64,000 bases of DNA, from contig JAYRJE010000010.1 in assembly GCA_041906465.1 (NCBI GenBank), positions 124,001-188,000 of the forward strand, in the 5' to 3' direction. Position 1 is the first letter of the stretch. Each line of letters opens with the position of its first letter. Shown piece by piece: positions 45,041-53,469 of the stretch. The position numbers were made by a program, and so were the translations under genes. Below the pieces are notes generated by a model, which did no database searches, was not told where the DNA came from, and was given only the letters and a program-made list of their open reading frames with translations. The DNA comes from Didemnitutus sp041906465. GTDB taxonomy: Bacteria; Verrucomicrobiota; Verrucomicrobiia; Opitutales; Opitutaceae.

Positions 45041-45174
45041 TGTCATCGCGAGCCCGACGCAGTCGGGCAGCTTGTCGGGCCGTAGCCTCGAGCGGGGGCC
45101 GATGGCGATCCAGCGCACCGCACGACAGCCGCGAGCCTCTGGATTGCTTCGTCGCTACGCTCCTCGCAATGACA
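45041..45174. repeat. MITE-like palindromic element (GCAAT/TCGCTAC type)
   Basis: A 134-bp element ends in inverted 12-bp repeats, TGTCATCGCGAG and CTCGCAATGACA (one mismatch). The right part contains GGATTGCTTCGTCGCTACGC, a string I know from dispersed repeats in many bacteria (the ...GTAGCGACGAAGCAATCC... type). The left part holds a hairpin GCCCGAC/GTCGGGC. No ORF is inside. It is probably a non-autonomous mobile element or a decayed repeat. Confidence 0.75.
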
Positions 45175-45237
45175 GGCTCGGGAGTTCGCCGCAAAAAACG
45201 CCTCTCCGTGCGTCCATCCCACCTGCAGCGCACTCTT

Positions 45238-46560
45238 TCAATTCACCAGCGGCTGCTCCGCCCGCCGCGCCTCGCGCACGATCTCGCGCCGCAGCCAGTC
45301 GATCGCGGCCGTCACCGCGCGCTGTTTCACCGTGCGCCGCTGACCGGGATAACTGAGTTTCTTCGACCAGTCACCCGCGGGCGAATGCAGGCCGATGTAG
45401 ATCGTGCCGACGCCGTTCTCCTCGCAATCGCCCGCCGTCGGTCCGGCATAACCCGTGATCGCCAGCCCGTAATCGGCACTGAGTTGCTCGGCCACACCAC
45501 ACGCCATCGCCACCGCGCACTCCGCACTGACGGCGCCGTGCTGCGAGAGCAAGCACTCCGGACAATCGAGCAGCAGCATCTTCGCGTCGTTGCTGTAGCT
45601 GACGATGCCACCCATGAAAAATTTCGAGGCGCCGCAGATGTCCGTGAAACTATTGGAAAGCAGCCCGCCCGTGCACGACTCGGCAACGGCGAGCGTGCGC
45701 CCGGCCTGGCGCAGGTGATCCGCCGTGACCTTCGCGATCGAATCGTGGCCGATGCCGATCAAATCATCACCTAACAACGCGGCGCATTCCTCCGCGATGG
45801 CCTCCAGCGTCGCGCGCGAATATTTCCCGTCCGGCGAGCTCACGCGGCAATCCACCTGCCACTGGTGCGCGCAATACGCGATGCCGAGCCCGGGATAGCG
45901 TTCGAAGACCGGCTGAAAGCGCGTCTCGAGCATCGACTCGCCCACGCCCGCCGTGCGGAGCTGGATGTAAGCCTCGCCCTCGGCCACCAGGCCGAGCGCC
46001 GCCAGTCGCGGCAGCACCTGCTCGGTAAACATCGGCTGCAACTCGTTCGGCGGTCCCGGCAGCATCACGAGCACCTTGCCGTCCTGCTGCGCCCAAAGAC
46101 CCGGCGCCGTGCCGTTCGGATTCCCCAGCACCTCGCCACGCGAAAAACGGAATGCCTGCTTGCGGTTGTTCGGCGTGCACGGGCGGTTGAACTTCGCAAA
46201 ACGCTCCTCGATCGCCGTCATGATCGCCGCATCGAACACGAGATCCTGCCCGAGCACTTCCGCGACCACCTCGCGCGTGCGATCGTCACACGTCGGCCCC
46301 AGGCCGCCGGTCGTGATAACGACATCGGCCCGCGCCCAGCTCTCTCGAAATTGCCGCGCAATCACGTCCGCCTCATCGGAGACGGTGACGTTTCGATCCA
46401 GCTGCACGCCGCGCCGGCCGAGTTGCGCGCCGATCCAGGTGAGATGCGCGTTGGCCGTGAGACCGAGGAGCAACTCGTCGCCGAGCGTCACGAGCTCGAA
46501 GCGCGGAGTTGGTTTGCCAGCCGGCAAGGGCTGGGAATTGTTCGTCGGATGGTCGGCCAT
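45238..46560 (-). CDS. cinA: CinA-family protein (nicotinamide-nucleotide amidase type)
   Basis: A 440-residue two-domain protein. The N-terminal MoCF-like domain has VTLGDELLLG and TTGGLGPTCDDRTREVVA. The C-terminal CinA_C domain has TLAVAESCTGGLLSNSFT and GLAITGYAGPTAGD, the NMN-deamidase core. CinA recycles NMN and ADP-ribose. An upstream in-frame extension is set aside because it runs into the repeat at 46625-46716. It is divergent from uvrC with 176 bp between the starts. Confidence 0.93.
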   Translation of the reverse strand: MADHPTNNSQPLPAGKPTPRFELVTLGDELLLGLTANAHLTWIGAQLGRRGVQLDRNVTVSDEADVIARQFRESWARADVVITTGGLGPTCDDRTREVVAEVLGQDLVFDAAIMTAIEERFAKFNRPCTPNNRKQAFRFSRGEVLGNPNGTAPGLWAQQDGKVLVMLPGPPNELQPMFTEQVLPRLAALGLVAEGEAYIQLRTAGVGESMLETRFQPVFERYPGLGIAYCAHQWQVDCRVSSPDGKYSRATLEAIAEECAALLGDDLIGIGHDSIAKVTADHLRQAGRTLAVAESCTGGLLSNSFTDICGASKFFMGGIVSYSNDAKMLLLDCPECLLSQHGAVSAECAVAMACGVAEQLSADYGLAITGYAGPTAGDCEENGVGTIYIGLHSPAGDWSKKLSYPGQRRTVKQRAVTAAIDWLRREIVREARRAEQPLVN

Positions 46561-46624
46561 GTCCAAAGCCGGACCGTAGCGCCAAATTCCCAAAAATCCA
46601 GCCGCCGTCTCTGCCCAAGCAGAC

Positions 46625-46716
46625 AACCACAGATGGACACAGATAAACACAGATGGAGCGCCCATGCCTCTGGCCGTTTCTCCACAATCTGTGTGCATCT
46701 GTGTTAATCTGTGGTT
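46625..46716. repeat. 10-bp-periodic inverted repeat (ACACAGAT units)
   Basis: The left arm (46625-46656) is AACCACAGAT followed by two more ACACAGAT-type units at 10-bp steps. The right arm (46685-46716) is its inverse with different two-base spacers. The arms are separated by 28 bp. The element fills the middle of the cinA-uvrC divergent intergenic region and stands out as AT-rich. It resembles dispersed repeats known in planctomycetes and verrucomicrobia. Confidence 0.8.
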
Positions 46717-46736
46717 TTTCCTTCCGTCTTGTTCCC

Positions 46737-48284
46737 GTGCCCGAATCCCGCTCCATCGACGCCATTCGCGAAAAGCTCCGCCTCCTGCCGGAGAAACCGG
46801 GCGTTTATCTGATGAAGGACCGTCTGGGCCGGATCATCTATGTCGGCAAGGCCAAGAGCCTGAAGAAGCGCGTCTCGTCCTACTTCCAGCCCGGCCGCAC
46901 GCGCCAGCTGCGCCACCAGCCGAAGATCCGCACGCTGATCGAGATGATCGCGGACTTCGAAACGATCGAGGTGAAGTCCGAGCCCGAGGCGCTGCTGCTC
47001 GAGGGCAAGCTGATCAAACAGTGGCGGCCGAAATACAACACCGACTTCACCGACGACAAACGCTTCCTCCTCGTCCGCGTGAACCTCGAGCACGAGATGC
47101 CACACTTCGCGCTCACGCGTTTCCGCAAGGAGGACCGCTCGCGCTATTTCGGGCCGTTCGCGCACTCGGGTCTGCTGCGCCGCACCCTCGCCACGATGCG
47201 CAAGCAATACGGCGTCCTCCTCGGCGACGCGCACCCGCTCAAGCTCCCCGACGGTCGCTATCAACTCTACGAAGACGTCCGCGCCGAACTCTACGGCTGG
47301 CCCAACGAGGTCACCGTCGCCGACTACCGCGCGCGCGTCGAGCAGGCGTGCGACTTCCTCGACGGCAAGAGCCGCGAATGGCTCGACGAACTCCGCGAAG
47401 AGATGAAAACGCGCGCCGCGAAGCAGGAATACGAGAAAGCCGCCGAACTGCGCGACGTCGTGCTCGCCCTCGAGCGCACGCTCTCGCGCACGCGCAAGTT
47501 CACCCGCGACCTCACGCGCCTGCGTCCGAACGAAGAGGCGCTGCGCCTGCTCGGCGAAGCGCTCAGCCTGCCCGGCCCGCCGGTGCACATGGAGTGCTTC
47601 GACATCTCGCACATCAGCGGCACGTTCGTCGTCGCCTCGATGGTGCACTTCACCGACGGCGTGCCGGACAAGGCCAACTACCGCCGCTTCTCCATCAAAA
47701 GCTTCATCGGCAACGACGACTTCCGCGCCATGGAGGAAGTCGTCGGCCGCCGCTACCGCCGGCTCATCGAAGAACAGAAACAGTTTCCCGACCTCGTCGT
47801 CATCGACGGCGGCCGCGGCCAGATCGCCGCGGCGCTGAAGGCGTTCCTCGCGCTGGAATGCCCGCCGCCGAAAATGATCGGCCTCGCGAAGAAGCATGAG
47901 ACGATCATCTTCCCCGACGACCGTGCGCCGCTGAACCTGGCGCTCGGCCACCCGGGACTGAACATCCTGCAGCGCCTGCGCGACGAAGCGCACCGTTTCG
48001 CGAACACCTACAACGCCGACCTGCGCTCGCGGAAAATCAAGGAGAGCATTCTCGACGATTTTCCGGGCCTCGGCGAAAAGCGAAAAAACGCCCTGCTCGC
48101 CCACTTCGGCTCCATCGATCGCCTGCGCGCCGCGACGCCGGACGAGATTGCCCAAGCCGAAGGCATCGGCCCGAAGTTCGCCGGCGAGCTGCATGCGTTC
48201 CTGAGCAAACCCATTTCCTCACCTGCCGCCGGCTCGCCAGAGCACGCCGAGCACTCTGCGCCACCGGAAGCGTTCCAAGAATAG
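46737..48284 (+). CDS. uvrC: Excinuclease ABC subunit C
   Basis: A 515-residue UvrC, which makes the 3' and 5' incisions in nucleotide excision repair. The GIY-YIG domain is at the start (GVYLMKDRLGRIIYVGKAK), the UVR motif near 220 (KQEYEKAAELRD), the RNase-H-like nuclease from about 290 (MECFDISHISGTFVVAS, VVIDGGRGQ) and a helix-hairpin-helix pair near 440-490 (LLAHFGSIDRLRAATPDEIAQAEGIG). It is about 90 residues shorter than E. coli UvrC. A GTG at 46737 is chosen because the frame upstream runs into the repeat. Confidence 0.92.
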   Translation: MPESRSIDAIREKLRLLPEKPGVYLMKDRLGRIIYVGKAKSLKKRVSSYFQPGRTRQLRHQPKIRTLIEMIADFETIEVKSEPEALLLEGKLIKQWRPKYNTDFTDDKRFLLVRVNLEHEMPHFALTRFRKEDRSRYFGPFAHSGLLRRTLATMRKQYGVLLGDAHPLKLPDGRYQLYEDVRAELYGWPNEVTVADYRARVEQACDFLDGKSREWLDELREEMKTRAAKQEYEKAAELRDVVLALERTLSRTRKFTRDLTRLRPNEEALRLLGEALSLPGPPVHMECFDISHISGTFVVASMVHFTDGVPDKANYRRFSIKSFIGNDDFRAMEEVVGRRYRRLIEEQKQFPDLVVIDGGRGQIAAALKAFLALECPPPKMIGLAKKHETIIFPDDRAPLNLALGHPGLNILQRLRDEAHRFANTYNADLRSRKIKESILDDFPGLGEKRKNALLAHFGSIDRLRAATPDEIAQAEGIGPKFAGELHAFLSKPISSPAAGSPEHAEHSAPPEAFQE

Positions 48285-48356
48285 CTCTCGTCCGACACGC
48301 CAACGCGCGGTAGCCTAGCGTTGGCGCACCGCGCCACCGAAACGAAAGGAGCTATC

Positions 48357-48629
48357 ATGAACGTTCATCACTTCGATCCCCGTGGGATGCTGCATTCGCG
48401 GTCCCTTGGCTTGCGCGTCTCGACCGTGCTGTTCGGCTTGTTTGCCCTCGGCCATCTCGGCCGGCTGCTCTTTCAGCCGGAGGTTCGCATCGCCGGGCAC
48501 GCGCTGCCGCTCTGGCTCAGCGTGATCGCCCTGCTCTTGGGTGCCGCGCTGGCCGTGTGGCTTGGCACCTTGGCCTTTCGCAAAAAGGATCGCCCGCCCG
48601 AGCCGCCCCCTGCGGTGAGCGAGCGCTAG
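48357..48629 (+). CDS. Small membrane protein of unknown function
   Basis: A 90-residue protein with two hydrophobic segments (VSTVLFGLFALGHLGRLL and LWLSVIALLLGAALAVWL) separated by a charged loop. The Shine-Dalgarno AAGGAG at 48346-48351 lies 5 bp before the ATG, the best in this part of the window, and fixes the start. No family recognised. It sits after uvrC and converges on the SDR gene. Confidence 0.7.
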   Translation: MNVHHFDPRGMLHSRSLGLRVSTVLFGLFALGHLGRLLFQPEVRIAGHALPLWLSVIALLLGAALAVWLGTLAFRKKDRPPEPPPAVSER

Positions 48630-48654
48630 CCATCCGGACCTCCCGCGCGCCGGC

Positions 48655-49497
48655 TCAGCGTCGCAGCCGCGTGATCCGCGCCAGCAGGCGCGCGGGCAGC
48701 GCCCATTTCAGGAACAGGAAAAACTTCGCGTGCAGCGGCGCGTTGTAGCGCGGCGCAGGGTTGTCGCTGGCCAGCGCCGTCTCGACGCAACGCGCGATGT
48801 CGTCCGGCACACCGGCCACGCGCCGCAGTTTCTGGTAACCAACGCGAAAGCCCGCGAGGAACGGTTCATACGGTCCCGCCCGTTCGAGAAACTTGTCCGA
48901 CGCCGCATCGGCCGCCGCCACGAACTCCGTCACGATGTAGCCCGGGCGGATCAGCGTCACGCGCACGCCGAACGGCTCCAACTCGCCGCGCAATCCGTCC
49001 GTGATCGCTTCGAGCGCGTGCTTGGTCGAATCGTAGATGCTCGACAGCGGCCGCGCGATGCGGCCGGCCACCGAGCCGATGTTCACGACGCAGCCGCTGC
49101 CCTGCGCGCGCATCGTCGGCAGCACGAGCTGCGTGAGCGCGATGAGCGAAAAAACGTTCGTCTCGAAATTCCGGCGAATCGCCTCCACCGGCACGATCTC
49201 CACCGGACCGCGCGTGCCGTAGCCGGCGTTGTTCACGAGCCCGTCGATCCGCCCGAACTTCGCCAGCGTCGCCTCCACGAGCCGCCGCCGGTCCGCGTCG
49301 CTCGTCACGTCGCCTGCCACCGCCAGCACGGCCGCGCCGCTCGGATCGAGCTCGCGCGCGAGCGCATCGAGCCGGTCCAGCCGCCGCGCGGAGATGACCA
49401 CCCGCGCACCGCCGCGCGCGAGACGGCGCGCCGTGGCTTCGCCGATGCCGGACGACGCACCGGTGATGATGACGACCTGACCCGCGAGTTGAGGCAT
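48655..49497 (-). CDS. Short-chain dehydrogenase/reductase (SDR)
   Basis: A 280-residue classical SDR. The NAD(P)-binding motif is ITGASSGIGEATA near residue 11, the NNAG motif is LVNNAGYG, and the catalytic triad is Ser in NIGSVAG with Tyr-x-x-x-Lys in SIYDSTKHA. The Arg-rich segment after the first strand (SARRLDRL) suggests NADP preference. Substrate unknown. An upstream extension of 26 residues has no SDR character and is excluded. SbtA follows upstream on the same strand, 43 bp away. Confidence 0.92.
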   Translation of the reverse strand: MPQLAGQVVIITGASSGIGEATARRLARGGARVVISARRLDRLDALARELDPSGAAVLAVAGDVTSDADRRRLVEATLAKFGRIDGLVNNAGYGTRGPVEIVPVEAIRRNFETNVFSLIALTQLVLPTMRAQGSGCVVNIGSVAGRIARPLSSIYDSTKHALEAITDGLRGELEPFGVRVTLIRPGYIVTEFVAAADAASDKFLERAGPYEPFLAGFRVGYQKLRRVAGVPDDIARCVETALASDNPAPRYNAPLHAKFFLFLKWALPARLLARITRLRR

Positions 49498-49540
49498 GGT
49501 CGCAGCGTGGCATGCCCGCCGCGCCGCGCGAAGGCTTTTT

Positions 49541-50593
49541 CTACGCGGCGCCGAACAGCCAGCGCGCGAACGCAAAATAGGTCGGGATGCCGATCACGAC
49601 ATTGAAAGGAAACGTCACCGCCAACGACGCCGTGAGGTAAAGCGCCGGGTTCGCCTGCGGCAGCGCCACGCGCACCGCCGCCGGCGCCGCGATGTAGCTC
49701 GCGCTGGCCGCGAGCGTGCCGAGCACCGTGGCCCCGCCCAGGCTCAGGCCCGCCTGCTGCCCCAGCCACACGCCGAGCAACCCGTGCAGCAACGGCATCA
49801 CCACCGCGAAGCCCGCCAAAAACGCGCCCGCCTGCCGCAGGTCTGCGAGCCGCCGCCCGGCGGAGAGACCGAGCTCGAGGAGAAACAGCGCGAGGACGCC
49901 GCGGAACGGCGCATCGAAAAACGGTCCCACCTGCTCGTAGCCCTTCTTGCCCGAGAGCAATCCGATCGCCAGCCCGCCGACGAGAAGCAGAATGCCTTTG
50001 CTCGCGAACAGCTCGTGCAGCAACTGCCGCCACTCGCCCAGGCGAAACGTCGCCGGCAAAAACGCATTCGCGGTCGCCGGAATCGCCGGGCGCACCGCCG
50101 CACTCGCGGATCGCGCCAACAACAACGCGACCAGAATCCCCGGCACCTCCATCAGCGCGAGCACCGCCGGCAGAAAACCCTCGTGCGCCACGCCGCGCCC
50201 GTCGAGAAACGCCAGGCTCGCGCCGAAGGTCACCACCGACACGGAGCCGTAGTGCGCCGCCACCGCCGCCGCGTCCGTCGCCCCGAACCGGCCCAGCCGC
50301 CGGAGAATGAAAAAAGACCAGAGCGGAATCGCCACGCACAACAGCAGCGCCACCGCCGCCGGCCGCGCAAAATCCGCCAGCGCCACCCCATCGAGCTTGG
50401 CGCCGCCCTTCAGCCCGATGCCGAACAGCAGATAAATCGTCATCGCCGCATAGAACTCCCCCGGAATCTTCAGATCACTGCGCACCCACACCGCGATCAA
50501 GCCGAGGAGGAACGCCAGCACCATGGGCGAGAGCAGACTTTCGAGCAACGAGGGCAAAAGCGACATGCCCGCCAGCGATGAAGAATAAAGCAT
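49541..50593 (-). CDS. sbtA: Sodium-dependent bicarbonate transporter (SbtA family)
   Basis: A 350-residue polytopic protein matching SbtA: LKIPGEFYAAMTIYLLFGIGLKGG early on, a second inverted repeat (GLLLVGGLAIGLL) and LGLSAGRRLADLRQAGAFL. In cyanobacteria SbtA imports bicarbonate with Na+. Two starts are possible (50593 or 50566); I give the longer. The small winged-helix gene diverges from it with 60 bp between the starts, probably its regulator. The physiological reason for bicarbonate uptake here (carboxylation reactions, pH) is an inference. Confidence 0.9.
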   Translation of the reverse strand: MLYSSSLAGMSLLPSLLESLLSPMVLAFLLGLIAVWVRSDLKIPGEFYAAMTIYLLFGIGLKGGAKLDGVALADFARPAAVALLLCVAIPLWSFFILRRLGRFGATDAAAVAAHYGSVSVVTFGASLAFLDGRGVAHEGFLPAVLALMEVPGILVALLLARSASAAVRPAIPATANAFLPATFRLGEWRQLLHELFASKGILLLVGGLAIGLLSGKKGYEQVGPFFDAPFRGVLALFLLELGLSAGRRLADLRQAGAFLAGFAVVMPLLHGLLGVWLGQQAGLSLGGATVLGTLAASASYIAAPAAVRVALPQANPALYLTASLAVTFPFNVVIGIPTYFAFARWLFGAA

Positions 50594-50597
50594 GAAG

Positions 50598-50628
50598 TCA
50601 ATTTCATTATTTACTGTTCTTGAAATGA
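50598..50628. promoter_or_regulatory. AT-rich inverted repeat between sbtA and its divergent regulator
   Basis: TCAATTTCA (50598-50606) pairs with TGAAATGA (50621-50628), with perfect ATTTCA/TGAAAT cores spaced by 14 bp. It lies in the 60-bp AT-rich gap between the divergent starts, where both promoters must be, and is a plausible operator for the encoded helix-turn-helix protein. Confidence 0.5.
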
Positions 50629-50653
50629 CCGCTGCCACCGCCATGCTTTGCCC

Positions 50654-50947
50654 ATGGCCGAAACGCCCGCGCCCGCCAGCTGGACTTTCCTGACGAACCA
50701 CACGCACGTGCTCGTGTGCCTCGCCCAAAATGAGGACATCACGCTCCGCGAGGTCGCCCAGCAGGTCGGCATCACCGAACGCGCCGTGCACGCAATCGTC
50801 AGCGCGCTCGAGGAAGAAGGCGTCCTCACCCGCAGCCGCGAAGGCCAGCGCAACCGCTACAAGATCAACCGCGCCTACCGTCTGCGCCACCCGCTCGAGT
50901 CGCACCGCAAAGTCGGCGACTTGCTCGATTTGATCGACAAGCGTTAA
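50654..50947 (+). CDS. Small winged-helix transcriptional regulator
   Basis: A 97-residue protein with a MarR/IclR-like winged helix: SWTFLTNHTHVLVCLAQNEDITLREVAQQVGITERAVHAIVSALEEEGVLTRSREGQRNRY, with the recognition helix near residues 40-55. A basic tail follows. There is no effector domain. It is divergent from sbtA, so it likely controls that gene. An alternative start 2 codons upstream (TTG) is possible. Confidence 0.82.
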   Translation: MAETPAPASWTFLTNHTHVLVCLAQNEDITLREVAQQVGITERAVHAIVSALEEEGVLTRSREGQRNRYKINRAYRLRHPLESHRKVGDLLDLIDKR

Positions 50948-51042
50948 GTCGCTTGTCCGCTACACAGTTAACGGCGCCGTGCCCCGCCGCACCTAAGAAA
51001 GTCGGCGGTCGCGCGTCGTCTCCATTGCACCCAATCCACCCG

Positions 51043-52707
51043 ATGAAACTCCTCCGGCTTACCGCCCTCCTCTCGTTGTTTGCCGCCGCGCTCACCGCAG
51101 CGCCGGTCGACTCGACCATCTCCGCCATCACGGTCTATACTGACCGCGCCGTCGTCACGCGCACCGCGACCGTCGAACTCGGCGGCGGGCAGAGCGAACT
51201 CATCTTCGCCAACCTCCCCGAATCGCTCCTCGACCAATCCGTGCAAGTCAGCGGCCGCGGCACCGCGCAGGCCACCATCCTCGACGTCGCCGCGCGCCGC
51301 ACCTTCGTCGACTTCACGCCCAACGCCCGCGCGAAGGAGATCGAGGATCAGCTCCGCGCCCTCCGCAACGACGACCGCCGCCTCGCCGACGAAGTCGCCG
51401 TGCTCGGCAGCCAACGCGACAGCATCAACGAGTTCATGAAAAACGCCGTCGCCGCCACCAAGGACGCCGGCCGCCCGAAGCTCGAAGATGTGCGCGCTAC
51501 ACTCGAATTCGGCCAGAAGCAGCTGCTCGAGATCGCGCAGGCCAACCAGAAACTCGACCAGCAGCGCGAAGAACTCAGCAACAAGATCGCGGCCCTCGAG
51601 CAGCAACTCAACGAACTCCGCGGCACCGGCGGCAAAGGCTTCAAGACCGTCGTCGTCCGCGTCTCCGCCGCCCAAGCCGGCAACCTCGAGCTCGCCCTTT
51701 CCTACACCGTCGGCAACGCCCGCTGGACACCCAGCTACGACGCGCGCGTCCTCAGCGGTGAACGCGCGGTTTCGCTGAGTTACTTCGGCGTCGTGCGCCA
51801 GACCACCGGCGAAGATTGGAAGAACGTCGCGCTCACGCTCTCGACCGCGCGCCCGTCGCTCGGCGGCGCCGCGCCGACGCTGACGGCTTGGAATCTGGAC
51901 GTGTGGGTGAATCGTCCGATGCCCGTCGCAGCCGCCGCCCCAATGCGGGAGGAAGCCTATGCCGGAAAACTCGCTCAAGCGGCCCGCGCCCGCGAAGTCA
52001 ACCTCCAGGCCTTCACCACCAACGTCGCTGCCGACATGGCCGCGCCGCCGCCCGAAGTCGAAATGGCCGGCGCCAGCATCGAATCCGGCGCCACCAGCGC
52101 TTCCTTCAAGATCGCCACCGCCTCCACGATCCCGAGCGACGGCTCCGCGCAAAAGGTTCCGATCGCCGCCGCTAAGCTCGCCGCCAATCCCGAATACCTC
52201 ACCGTGCCGAAGCGCCAGCAAACCGCCTTCCTCACCACCAAGGTCGTCAACTCGACCGATTTTCCCCTGCTCGCCGGCGCGATGAACGTGTTCCTCGACG
52301 GCACCTTCGTCGCCACGAGCAACCTCCGCACCGTGATGGCCGGCGAAAAATTCGACCTCGCCCTCGGCGCCGACGAGGGAATCAGCGTGAAGCACAAACG
52401 CGTGAACAAGTTCACCGAGGACACCGGACTCACCAACTCCGGCAAACGCATCACCTACGAATATCTGCTCACGATCCAGAACAACAAGAAGACCGCCGAG
52501 CGCGTCATCGTCGTCGACCAGCTGCCGCTCTCGCGCAACGAGAAGATCGTCATCAAGCAGCTCGCGCCCGACGCCCGCGAAGTGAAGCCCACGGACGAAG
52601 GCTCGCTGAAGTGGACGCTCGACCTGAAGCCCGGCGAAAAACGCGAGATCACGGTGAAGTTCACCGTCGAACACCCGAACGACGTCACCGTCACCGGTCT
52701 CGAGTAA
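51043..52707 (+). CDS. DUF4139/mucoidy-inhibitor-A-like exported protein
   Basis: A 554-residue protein with a signal peptide (MKLLRLTALLSLFAAALTAAP). The N-terminal part (STISAITVYTDRAVVTRTATVEL) is a beta domain, residues about 95-200 form a long coiled coil (FGQKQLLEIAQANQKLDQQREELSNKIAALEQQL), and the C-terminal half is the DUF4139 beta-sandwich (ARWTPSYDARVLSGE onward). The family includes MuiA-type proteins whose biochemical role is unclear. A terminator with a GNRA loop follows the repeat after its stop. Confidence 0.88.
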   Translation: MKLLRLTALLSLFAAALTAAPVDSTISAITVYTDRAVVTRTATVELGGGQSELIFANLPESLLDQSVQVSGRGTAQATILDVAARRTFVDFTPNARAKEIEDQLRALRNDDRRLADEVAVLGSQRDSINEFMKNAVAATKDAGRPKLEDVRATLEFGQKQLLEIAQANQKLDQQREELSNKIAALEQQLNELRGTGGKGFKTVVVRVSAAQAGNLELALSYTVGNARWTPSYDARVLSGERAVSLSYFGVVRQTTGEDWKNVALTLSTARPSLGGAAPTLTAWNLDVWVNRPMPVAAAAPMREEAYAGKLAQAARAREVNLQAFTTNVAADMAAPPPEVEMAGASIESGATSASFKIATASTIPSDGSAQKVPIAAAKLAANPEYLTVPKRQQTAFLTTKVVNSTDFPLLAGAMNVFLDGTFVATSNLRTVMAGEKFDLALGADEGISVKHKRVNKFTEDTGLTNSGKRITYEYLLTIQNNKKTAERVIVVDQLPLSRNEKIVIKQLAPDAREVKPTDEGSLKWTLDLKPGEKREITVKFTVEHPNDVTVTGLE

Positions 52708-52718
52708 GCCTGGGCCAA

Positions 52719-52800
52719 GGTGGAGCGCATTGACCCCAATGCGCTCAACCAGGCATCCGAGCGGAAGTTCCCGAGCGCGTTGAGGTCAACGCGCTCCACC
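52719..52800. repeat. REPIN (inverted REP doublet), family 2
   Basis: The left (52719-52746) and right (52773-52800) 28-bp arms are inverted copies with three mismatches. Each is itself a hairpin: the left has GAGCGCATTG/CAATGCGCTC with a four-base loop. A related single copy is at 21024-21051. The stems differ from those of family 1 but the architecture is the same. Confidence 0.85.
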
Positions 52801-52850
52801 GATCCACCTTACCGCATCTTTCTATTTTCCGCTCCCTTGTCTGGGTGCGC

Positions 52851-52880
52851 GAGGGTCCGCCGCAAGGCGGGCCCTCTTTT
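52851..52880 (+). terminator. Intrinsic terminator with GCAA loop
   Basis: An 11-bp stem (GAGGGTCCGCC/GGCGGGCCCTC, with one G-T wobble) is capped by a GCAA tetraloop and followed by TTTTC. It lies after the DUF4139 gene and the family 2 REPIN, and should end transcription from that gene. Confidence 0.8.
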
Positions 52881-52901
52881 CATTGCCGCGCGAAGCGTGG
52901 T

Positions 52902-52929
52902 GTAGGGCGGGGTCGCCGAACCCCGCCTT
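52902..52929. repeat. REP flanking the RAYT gene, left
   Basis: A 28-bp element with a GTAGGG lead and stem arms GGCGGGGT/ACCCCGCC. Its inverse is at 53470-53497 with one mismatch. It lies 65 bp before the transposase start. Confidence 0.9.
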
Positions 52930-52993
52930 GCCGCGAGAAGGGCTTGATCCCACCGGAATCCCAGACATTCCCTCGTGTGGGCCGCAACATCTG

Positions 52994-53461
52994 ATGCCTT
53001 CGCGCGCCCATCTACATCGGCTGTCTCAGGTCTGGATCGAGAATCCGATCTATTTCGTCACCCAGTGCACAGCAGGACGGCGCTCTATCTTGAACGACGC
53101 TACTTCCACCGAGGTCCTTCGAGCGGCACTGGCTGATGCGGAGCGTGTGCATGGCTGGGCGGTAGGCCGATTCGTGATCATGCCCGACCATATCCACTTC
53201 TTCGCGCGAGCCCGATCGCACGCAAAACCGCTTTTCGGCTTTATGCGTGACTGGAAGCGATGGACATCTCGCGAGATTTTGTCGGCCCAGAGCTTACCGA
53301 GTCCACTGTGGCAACCAGAGTTCTTCGATCATCTCCTGCGTTCGGCGCAGAGCTATGCCGAAAAATGGGAATACGTTCGCCAAAATCCGGTTCGCGCGGG
53401 ACTCGCGCGATCGGCAGATTCGTGGCCGTATTCCGGCGAGATTTATCCCCTCACATTTTGA
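52994..53461 (+). mobile_element. REP-associated tyrosine transposase (RAYT, Y1 family)
   Basis: A 155-residue Y1/IS200-like transposase encoded at 52994-53461. The HUH-type metal motif is in VIMPDHIHFFAR. The nucleophile candidate is Tyr in KWEYVRQNPVRAGL near the C-terminus, the string typical of REP-associated transposases. Residues 1-30 (SQVWIENPIYFVTQCTAGRR) match the family start. It is full-length and lies between two inverted REPs, so it is probably the source of REP mobility here. The start ATG was chosen because the earlier frame reads through the REP. Confidence 0.92.
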
Positions 53462-53469
53462 CGATCGGA

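Noticed and set aside
46653..46736. Upstream extensions of cinA and uvrC through the intergenic repeat
   Set aside because: The extra residues come from the repeat sequence and do not match either family; both starts were set at the repeat-free codons.
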